From the NCBI GenBank assembly GCA_026770585.1, contig MU647015.1, positions 146,886-158,071 on the forward strand: DNA of 11,186 nucleotides, in the 5' to 3' direction. The DNA comes from Baffinella frigidus. Its lineage: Eukaryota > Cryptophyceae > Cryptomonadales > Baffinellaceae. The notes beneath the pieces are model-generated. The model was not told where the DNA came from. It made no database searches and saw nothing but the letters and a program-made list of their open reading frames with translations. This document shows, in pieces, positions 6,082 through 11,186 of the stretch (the stretch's first letter is position 1; every line of letters begins with the position of its first letter). The translations under genes were made by a program, and so were the position numbers.

Positions 6082-6113
6082 GAGAGCATCGCCAAGGTCA
6101 AGGCCGCGAAGTA
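6082..6113 (+). pseudogene. PRK C-terminal copy with 12-bp internal deletion
   Basis: gagagcatcgccaaggtcaag joins gccgcgaagta directly, so the 12 bases for VPAE are missing (gtgcccgccgag). The copy ends at the TA of what was the TAA stop, where element B begins. Confidence 0.88.
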
Positions 6114-6216
6114 TCCCTTAAGTGGCCAGTAGGCTCATACGCCTTACCGTAGGGCCCTAGTACCTGCCTAGGACCTCTTGGCCCTCAAATTTGTAGGTAT
6201 GGCCACTTAAGGGATA
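6112..6216. mobile_element. Family B element, 105 bp, at the stop-codon TA of a PRK copy
   Basis: Ends are TATCCCTTAAGTGGCC and GGCCACTTAAGGGATA (perfect 16-base inverted repeats), with a CCTAGG/GGGCCC-rich centre and a CAAATTTG-like word. Bounded by TA on both sides; non-autonomous. Confidence 0.85.
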
Positions 6217-6335
6217 CGTCTTCGTGTTTGCCCAGCAACTGTGAGGAATAAATTCTTAAATCTCACGGTGCGAGCGACTCTGCGTCGTGACGGGGGGGGG
6301 GGGGGATGCGTCTGTGCCCCGCTGCGTACAGTACG
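6217..6335 (+). pseudogene. Decayed copy of the PRK 3'UTR/poly(A) region
   Basis: Contains gtgagGAATAAA (AATAAA at 6247-6252), tctcacggtg, a 14-base G-rich run, and ccccgctgcgtac. These occur in the same order as aataaacccgtgaatctca...ccccgctgcgtac after the real gene. It follows the decayed coding end at 6082-6113 with element B between. Confidence 0.8.
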
Positions 6336-6432
6336 TATCTCTTTCCTCCTAGGGACCACTACCCCAAGCTCCTAGATAGGCCAGGCCTGCTGAAGGGTGC
6401 GGGCTCTTGAATTCTAGGTACATGTACCCATG

Positions 6433-6588
6433 TACAGGGGTACCTCGCTCATAAGAAAGCGCACCCCCCTAGGACCCTACAGTAGGCCCATGCCTAGCTA
6501 GGGCCCCATGTACAGGGGTACCTCGCTCATAAGAAAGCGCACCCCCCTAGGACCCTACAGTAGGCCCATGCCTAGTTAGGGCCCCATG
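6433..6588 (+). repeat. 78-bp tandem duplication of a family A left half
   Basis: Units begin at TACAGGGGTACC, 6433 and 6511, and are identical apart from one C/T difference near the end (gcctagCtag versus gcctagTtag). The second unit continues into a full element, 6511-6637. The very low divergence implies a recent event. Confidence 0.9.
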
Positions 6589-6637
6589 GGGGTCCTAGGG
6601 GGGGGGGGCGGTTTCTTATGAGTGAGGTACCCATGTA
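6511..6637. mobile_element. Family A element, 127 bp
   Basis: Left end TACAGGGGTACC, right end GGTACCCATGTA, with a 12-base G run in the right arm and centre tacagtaggcccatgcctag. Bounded by TA. Confidence 0.85.
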
Positions 6638-6678
6638 GGGTCCTCAAGGAAAGACAGCTCCACTGTTCATGTACTGTG

Positions 6679-6799
6679 CAGGGGTACCTCGCACATAAGA
6701 AACCACCCCACCCTAGGACCCTACAGTAGGACCATGCCTAGGGTCATACGGTGTTCCTAGGGGGGGGGGGCAGTTTCCTATGAGCGAGGTACCCCTGCA
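6679..6799. mobile_element. Family A element with GCAGGGG ends, 121 bp
   Basis: Ends read GCAGGGGTACCTCGCACAT and GAGGTACCCCTGCA, so the usual TA is replaced by GC/CA, suggesting end erosion. Centre tacagtaggaccatgcctaggg. Confidence 0.78.
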
Positions 6800-6916
6800 G
6801 GGTTACCTTGCTGATAAGAAACCGCCCCACCCCAGGACCCTACAGTAGGCCTAGGCCTAGGGCCCTATGGTGGTCCTAGAGGGGATGCGGTTTCTTATGA
6901 GCGAGGTACCCCTGTA
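6797..6916. mobile_element. Family A element abutting the previous copy, 120 bp
   Basis: Left end gcagggttaccttgctgat (diverged), right end GAGGTACCCCTGTA, shorter C/G arms than the others. Head-to-tail with the element before it. Confidence 0.78.
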
Positions 6917-6918
6917 CC

Positions 6919-7018
6919 TCGCAAGTGCCCAGTAGGCTCATACGATCTACGGTAGGGCCTTAGGACCTGCCTAGGGCGAGTTAGGGTGAATACTCACCCT
7001 ATGGGCACTTACGGGATA
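6919..7018. mobile_element. Family B-related palindromic element
   Basis: aagtgcccagtaggctcatacg on the left and gggcacttacgggata on the right match family B ends with small changes. An inner pair, ttagggtgaata / tattcaccctaa-like (about 6981-7003), adds a second stem. Confidence 0.7.
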
Positions 7019-7019
7019 T

Positions 7020-7041
7020 GAGACCGTCGCGAAGGTCAAGG
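7020..7041 (+). pseudogene. PRK C-terminal copy fragment (ETIAKVK region)
   Basis: gagaccgtcgcgaaggtcaagg differs from the exon's gagaccatcgccaaggtcaagg at two bases. The sequence stops matching after 'aagg' and a half family B element (about 7042-7111) follows. Confidence 0.85.
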
Positions 7042-7127
7042 TAACTCTCCTTAGACAGGTCCTATTGCCCTACGGTAGGTCCTATGAGCCTACTGGCTAC
7101 TTGAGGGATACTGCTTGGCCTTGGCGA

Positions 7128-7161
7128 GCACCTTCAAGGTGCCCGCCGAGGCCAAGAACTA
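7128..7161 (+). pseudogene. PRK C-terminal copy fragment (KVPAEA region)
   Basis: ttcaaggtgcccgccgagg followed by ccaagaacta matches the last codons of the exon with small rearrangement. Together with 7020-7041 it may be one copy split by the half element between. It ends in TA where the next B element starts. Confidence 0.82.
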
Positions 7162-7263
7162 TCCTGAAGTGGCCAGTGCGCTCATGCACCCTACCGTAGG
7201 GCCCTAGGACCTGCCTAGGACCTCTTTGCGGTCAAATTTGACCGCATCGCCACTCGAGGGGTA
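7160..7263. mobile_element. Family B element, 104 bp
   Basis: The left end tatcctgaagtggccagt and right end ccactcgaggggta are diverged forms of the 6112-6216 ends. The centre shares taccgtagggccctagga and cctgcctaggacctcttt. An extra stem gcggtcaaatttgaccgc lies at 7228-7245. Same position relative to the gene-end copy as the other full B element. Confidence 0.8.
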
Positions 7264-7350
7264 TCGTCTTCTTGTTCTCGCCCATCGCGGAGAAATAAAT
7301 CCGTGAATATCGATGTGCGAGAATGATGGGGTGCATACGTAGCGGCCGTG
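7264..7350 (+). pseudogene. Second decayed copy of the PRK 3'UTR/poly(A) region
   Basis: cgtcttcttgttctcgccca corresponds to cgtcttcgtgtttgccca at 6217-6234, and ggagAAATAAAtccgtgaat to the real gagaaataaacccgtgaat (AATAAA at 7294-7299). Confidence 0.8.
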
Positions 7351-7357
7351 TTGGCAG

Positions 7358-7913
7358 TACAGGGCTCTCTCGAAATTAAGGTCACACAATACAAGGTCAC
7401 ACTGGACACTCTGATGTGGACGTTAGTTATTTAACGTCCGCACACTGACTGCTTTTCTGCGGACGTTACATATTTAACGTCCGCACCACACTGTCTTTTT
7501 TGGTGGACGTCAATACAGCGAAAAAAATTGGTGGTGAAGATGGGAGCGAGGAGGGAGGCGAGGAGGGGGGCGAGGAGGGGGGCGAGGAGGGGAGCGGGGA
7601 GGGGAGCGAGGATTCAGAGGAAAAGGTTCCTCTTGCTCAGAGGAAGGTCGCACGGTTCTAATCAAGGACAGCCGAGCTGATCATGTGTCTTGGTTGACCC
7701 CCTATGTCCTGAATTTAAGGTCCGCACACACCCGTTTTTCGCGAAGCTTGCTGAATTGAATGTCCACATTTAACGTCCGCACACTGACTGGTTTTCTGCG
7801 GACGTTAATTATTTAACGTCCGCACCACACTGGTTTTCTGAGGACGTTAAATTTAACGTCCGCACACTGACTGCCTCAGAAGTGTGTGACCTTAATTTCG
7901 AGAGAGCCCTGTA
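7358..7913. mobile_element. Non-autonomous DNA transposon, 556 bp, with ~30-bp perfect TIRs
   Basis: Left 7357-7388 and right 7883-7914 are perfect reverse complements over 32 bases (gtacagggctctctcgaaat...). If the outer TA is the target duplication, the element is CAGGGCTCTC...GAGAGCCCTG. Subterminal stem arrays built from TTTAACGTCCGCAC and TGCGGACGTTA occur on both sides (7418-7512, 7768-7873). The middle has a GAGGAGGGGGGC purine tract (7545-7612). No transposase is encoded. TA flank suggests Tc1/mariner-like and the CAGGG terminus could also suit hAT, so the superfamily is open. Confidence 0.88.
7418..7873. repeat. Subterminal palindrome array inside the 556-bp element
   Basis: About six alternating occurrences of TTAACGTCCGCA and its complement, separated by cacactgactg.ttttctg, form nested stems at 7418-7512 and 7768-7873. 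Such arrays are typical transposase-binding candidates, which is inference here. Confidence 0.75.
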
Positions 7914-8990
7914 CCTTTCCCTATGAAAAGCCTCATCTGACATCTGCTCTACATTTGTTCACGGCGCACAGACAGTCACTACATGTACAGGGGTACCTCG
8001 CCCATAAGAAACGGTTCTGATACGAACGAAGCGTTTGTGAGGGGCGGCGGTTCTTAATTTCAAGAACGTGCCACCGGCCGTTTTTCCTAAGTTCAAACAA
8101 AAACGTGCGACCGACGGTGCAGAATGCTCAGGGTGCATCGCGAGCACGCCAGTTTACGGGTGGGCAGGTGCCTTGCTGCGGGCAGTCGTGGGTTCTGGGG
8201 ATATCCGGGGATGTCCCCCATGTAGGCATAGCCGGAGTGACTTTACACAAGTCATGTCCTATAAGCATTATAGAACACACAAACGGATCCCCGGTGCCCT
8301 TCCGCAGGTGGGTGTCGGTGCAAGCCAAGATGCTCAAGGGCTGCCGTGCATACAGCACCAAAGCACCAAAGCACCAAAGCACCACCAAAGCACCACCAAA
8401 GCACCATGCATTTCAGAGGGAGCCCAACACGGCCGCTGCGCATTCCCGCCCATTCATTCATCTCCACTTGAGAGCTAAAGGCGATCCGAAAGCAAAAATG
8501 CTTTTCCTGCAGATCCTTGCTACGCAACGGCGTGGTGTTGGGCTATATTGTATTGGGAGAAATCAAAACCTCAAGGGCTTAAAGGTACTCGGAAGCGAGT
8601 GAGTTTGGCGCGAAATGTCGAGTGAGTTTGGCACGAAATCAAAGGCCAGGTCCAGAACCGGGACCTGGCTTCTTCATTTTAAAAGTCCATTTCCTAAAGA
8701 ATTCAGGTGATTTTTTAAAAAATGATGTGTATTTTGAAAAAATGTGATAAGGCCTTACTCGGCCAGCGCTCGCGACGAGGAACCTAAAAGGGAACAATTG
8801 CTGGCCGCGACGTTTCTCGCCCCTCCTCCAAAATTGCGAGCCCGTTTTGAACTTTTGCGATAAAGGGTTATTCACGATTTGACCTCGGGTAGCTGCGTAA
8901 CCTTCGCTGCATTCTTCTTGGATCGCTCCAGCTGGCACGTCTCTTTTCCCTTGCATGGATTCCACCCACACCAACGACACGCCTCGGCCT
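7914..8990. other. No recognisable gene; fragments and small repeats
   Basis: A lone family A left end lies at 7985-8014. The open frames here (for example 8105-8602 + and 8639-8980 -) show no family motif and lack the third-position GC bias of PRK. Small features: a CACCAAAG minisatellite (8353-8406), a 20-bp direct repeat (8596-8615 and 8620-8639, one difference) and a 9-bp stem (8645-8653/8661-8669). From 8670 to 8760 the DNA is A/T-rich with A and T runs. Confidence 0.6.
8353..8406 (+). repeat. CACCAAAG minisatellite
   Basis: Tandem agcaccaa units of 9 bp shift to 12-bp units (agcaccaccaaa), giving about five repeats. Unit lengths divisible by three keep all frames open and probably account for the open frames crossing it. 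Confidence 0.85.
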
Positions 8991-9015
8991 GGGTTTAGGG
9001 TTTAGGGTTTAGGGT

Positions 9016-9068
<53 letters not shown>

Positions 9069-9312
9069 GGTTTAGGGTTTAGGGTTTAAGGTTTAGGGTT
9101 TAGGGTTGAAGGTTGAGGGTTGAAGGTTTAGGGTTTAGGGTTTAGGGTTTGGGGTTAAGGATTTAGGGTTTGGGGTTTGGGGTTTAGGGGTTTAGGGTTC
9201 AGGGTTCAGGGTTTAGGGGTTAGGGGTTAGGGGTTAGGGGGGTTAGGGTTGAGGGTTTAGGGTCTAGGGTTTAGGGGTCAAGGTTCATGGTATCGGGTTT
9301 AGGGTTTAGGGC
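8991..9312 (+). repeat. Degenerate telomere-like TTTAGGG/TTGAGGG array 1
   Basis: Runs of gggttta and gggttga heptamers, later with TTAGGGG, TTTGGGG and TTCAGGG variants. G-rich on the + strand. Sub-blocks of identical variants (seven or more ttgaggg in a row near 9013-9070) show local amplification. Confidence 0.92.
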
Positions 9313-9354
9313 TTGCTTCGAAACTTTCGCTGCATTGCTCAGCTGTTTACCATT

Positions 9355-9790
9355 TGGGGGTTAGGCGTTTGGAGTTCGGGTTTAGGGTTTAGGGTTTAGG
9401 GCTTAGGGTTTGGGGTTTGGGGTTTGGGGTTTAGGGTTTGGGGTTTAGGGTTTAGGGTTAAGGGTTGAGGGTTGAGGGTTTAGGGTTTAGGGTTGAGGGT
9501 TTAGGGTTTAGGGTTTAGAGTTTAGGGTTTAGGGCGTAGGGTGTAGGGTGTAGGGTTCAGAGTTCAGAGTTTAGGTCTTAGGATTTAGAGTGTAGGGTTT
9601 AGGTTGTAGGGTTTACATGGAGTTTTGGGTTTGGTGTTTAGGGTTTGGGGTTGAGGGTGGAGTGTTGAGGATTTAGTGTTTAGTGTGTAGTGTTGAGTGT
9701 TTGGTGGTTTGGGGTTTAGGGTTTAGGATTTTGGGTTTGCGGTGTGGGGGGTGGGTTTTGGAGTTTAGGGTTTAGGGTTGACCCTAGGGT
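9355..9790 (+). repeat. Degenerate telomere-like array 2
   Basis: Same heptamer family with TTTGGGG, GTGTAGGG, TTCAGAG and TTTAGTG variants, more eroded toward 9540-9770. Separated from array 1 by about 45 bp of unrelated sequence (tgcttcgaaactttcgctgc...). Confidence 0.9.
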
Positions 9791-9817
9791 GCAGGGGATT
9801 GAGAGGGTCACGACCCA

Positions 9818-9835
9818 GAACATTCTAGAACATTC
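9818..9835. promoter_or_regulatory. Perfect heat-shock-element pattern (GAAnnTTCnnGAAnnTTC)
   Basis: GAAcaTTCtaGAAcaTTC has four alternating units with exact spacing, produced by two adjacent copies of AGAACATTCT (9817-9836). This is the binding consensus for eukaryotic heat-shock factor. No gene or TATA box is evident next to it, so function is unproven. Confidence 0.5.
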
Positions 9836-9914
9836 TCACTTGAATCGCAAAATGCGTGAAATGCCTTCCTCTGCGCACTCACCCAAACGATAGAAGCGGC
9901 CTTCGACCTTCGCC

Positions 9915-10142
9915 TACATGGGTACCTCGCTCATCAGAAACCGCCTCCTCCTAGGATCCTGCAGTAGGCCCATGAGACCCCGCTTGGGGGCCAAGGCCCG
10001 ACGCACAAGCGAGACCAAAGATACCGTTCATTAGTCAACCACCGAGGCTCGTCACCTGTCCGACCGAGGCTCACAGCCCATGCCTAGGCCCCTGTGGTGG
10101 TCCCAGGGGGGGGGCGTTTTCTTATGAGCGAGGTACCCCTGT
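9915..10142. mobile_element. Family A element interrupted by a 101-bp insertion
   Basis: Left end tacatgggtacctcgctcat at 9915, right end gcgaggtacccctgt at 10142. The centre is split: GCCCATG occurs at 9968-9974 and again at 10076-10082 around foreign sequence 9975-10075. Removing the insert leaves a typical about 120-bp family A copy. Confidence 0.85.
9975..10075. mobile_element. 101-bp insertion flanked by 7-bp direct repeats
   Basis: The sequence between the two GCCCATG copies lacks family A words and has no clear terminal inverted repeat. It contains a doubled accgaggctc word (10040-10050, 10062-10072). The flanking repeat is the expected target-site duplication if it transposed. Confidence 0.65.
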
Positions 10143-10431
10143 GCATGATGAAATCCGACGAAGAGTAGCAGGTGCTCCCAACAAAGGCGGACACCGGAAC
10201 TGGTTCTGCAGAAAAGCCACGCTTCCGTTCGGATCACATTCAGACCGCGAGGCCGTGTGGGGGGAACGAGTTTCAATACAGTAGTTGGTTTCAACCCTCG
10301 CCACTGTGATGTTTCTTGTTCCTATCAATTCTTTCATTATCAACCCTCAGTCTTCTACCGTTGTGTGTCCTGCTGAGAAAAGGTGGGCTCTCCCGCATGA
10401 GCGCCTAGCACCGATACAGTCGTCCTGGTAA
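10143..10431. other. Unique spacer, nothing recognised
   Basis: No conserved protein, RNA gene or element end seen. The reverse-strand open frames here partly run into the family A element and are likely chance. Confidence 0.6.
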
Positions 10432-10676
10432 ACTTTAGGTTCTGGGGTTTAGTGTTTAGTGTTTAGTGTTTAGTGTTTAGGGTTTAGGGTTTTAGGGTTT
10501 AGGGTTTAGGGTTGAGGGTTGAGGGTTGAGGGTTGAGGGTTTAGGGGTTCTAAAAGAGTTGAGGGTTCAAGGTTTAAGGTTTAAAGTTAAAGGTTCAGGG
10601 CTTGGGGTTTAGTTTTTAGTTTAAAAGGTTAAGGGTCTAGGGTTTAGGGTCTAGGGTTTAGAGTCTAGGGTCTAGA
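10432..10676 (+). repeat. Degenerate telomere-like array 3
   Basis: TTTAGTG, TTTAGGG, TTGAGGG and TCTAGGG heptamer variants, interrupted near 10545-10560 (gttctaaaagagttg). G-rich on the + strand. Confidence 0.9.
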
Positions 10677-10991
10677 GCTGGTCTGGGCTGTGTGCTGAGG
10701 GGGAAAACGAGGTTTACTAAATTGTCAAACACGACCGCTGTACGCCAGTTTCAAGTTGGTCAGGTGGGACGAGCCGTGAGGACTCCAGCAGCCCAGAGCG
10801 TCCGCAGCGCCGCCGCCGGAGCACGCCATCTACGCTAGACCTGAGGATGGTCAATCACAAAAGTCAACTCCCCAGTGCCGCGAGGTCAACTTTTGGAAGA
10901 ATAGCCCGTTTTCGGGCTGTCCTGCAAGGGGGTCAACTTATGATTGCTTCCGGTCACGTCTAAAGTCTCGACACCAGACACTCCCAATGGG
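10677..10991. other. Unique spacer with GTCAACTT words
   Basis: No gene recognised. aagtcaac (10861), ggtcaacttttgg (10884) and ggtcaactta (10931) share the GTCAACTT word that also occurs in PRK intron 8. A 6-bp stem with TTTT loop (AGCCCG/CGGGCT, 10903-10918) is present. The stretch 10797-10830 is GC-rich. Confidence 0.55.
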
Positions 10992-11037
10992 TACAGGAGT
11001 ACCTCGCTCACAAGAAACCGCCCCCCCCTAGGACCAC
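10992..11037 (+). repeat. Family A left-half fragment
   Basis: TACAGGAGTACCTCGCTCAC, then aagaaaccgccccccccta and ggacc, ending abruptly before the last telomere-like array. The right half is missing. Confidence 0.82.
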
Positions 11038-11047
11038 TGTTGTCAAA

Positions 11048-11186
11048 GGTTTAGGGTTTAGGATGTAGGGGTGGGGGTTTGGGGTTTAGGGTTTGGGGTT
11101 TAGGGTTTAGGGTTTAGGGTTTAGGGTTTAGGGTTTAGGGTTTAGGGTTTGGGGTTTAGGGTTTAGGGACTAGGGTCTAGGGTCTA
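11048..11186 (+). repeat. Telomere-like TTTAGGG array 4, running off the window
   Basis: The most regular of the four arrays, with about nine consecutive near-perfect TTTAGGG units at 11085-11150, then TTTGGGG and CTAGGGT variants. It continues past the window edge. Confidence 0.92.

Noticed and set aside
7418-7873. CRISPR-like repeat array
   Set aside because: The repeats are palindromic on both strands with near-identical spacers, lie inside TIRs, and the host is eukaryotic.
8105-8602. 165-residue + frame, with an overlapping 136-residue frame from 8068
   Set aside because: No recognisable domain, crosses a CACCAAAG minisatellite that keeps frames open, and base use differs from PRK exons. 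Transcript evidence would be needed to revive it.
8639-8980. 113-residue - frame
   Set aside because: A/T-rich, basic, no family resemblance; probably chance.
10052-10343. Two overlapping - strand frames
   Set aside because: Partly family A terminal sequence, partly unique spacer without motifs.
11048-11186. True chromosome end
   Set aside because: The arrays are degenerate, interrupted and separated by transposon fragments; interstitial or subtelomeric repeat is safer than a functional telomere.

Overview
The window looks like nuclear DNA of a photosynthetic eukaryote, most likely a unicellular alga. It carries one recognisable gene, split by nine GT-AG spliceosomal introns and encoding a eukaryotic-type phosphoribulokinase (PRK, Calvin-Benson cycle). 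Its exons are rich in G or C at third positions, and it has an AATAAA-type polyadenylation signal. Plant-type TTTAGGG-like repeats are abundant. The lineage cannot be fixed from sequence alone. A prasinophyte green alga or a secondary alga with a green-type PRK would both fit, and this is inference.

Positions 1-4766 hold the 3' part of the PRK gene on the + strand: ten exons, 319 codons plus TAA. The 5' exons with the P-loop and transit peptide lie upstream of the window. All ten exons are multiples of three, all introns are phase 0, and every exon starts with G. Most introns contain decayed tandem copies of the adjoining exon edge together with its splice site. The enzyme lacks both C-terminal cysteines that form the regulatory disulfide in plant and green-algal PRK.

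Positions 4767-7350 are a mosaic of many copies of a short palindromic element (family A), a second family (B) and further decayed copies of the PRK C-terminal coding end and 3'UTR. In several places the elements sit at TA dinucleotides inside those gene-end copies, so the order of events can be read. Positions 7358-7913 are a 556-bp non-autonomous DNA transposon with perfect terminal inverted repeats of about 30 bp.

Positions 7914-8990 hold no gene I can recognise. From 8991 to the end, four blocks of degenerate TTTAGGG/TTGAGGG repeats alternate with unique spacers. One spacer contains a family A element split by a 101-bp insertion with a 7-bp direct repeat, and another contains a perfect heat-shock-element pattern. 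I found no tRNA, rRNA, CRISPR array or prokaryotic feature. The window is best viewed as one intron-rich photosynthesis gene whose introns and 3' flank have been enlarged by local duplication, telomere-like repeat and miniature transposons.
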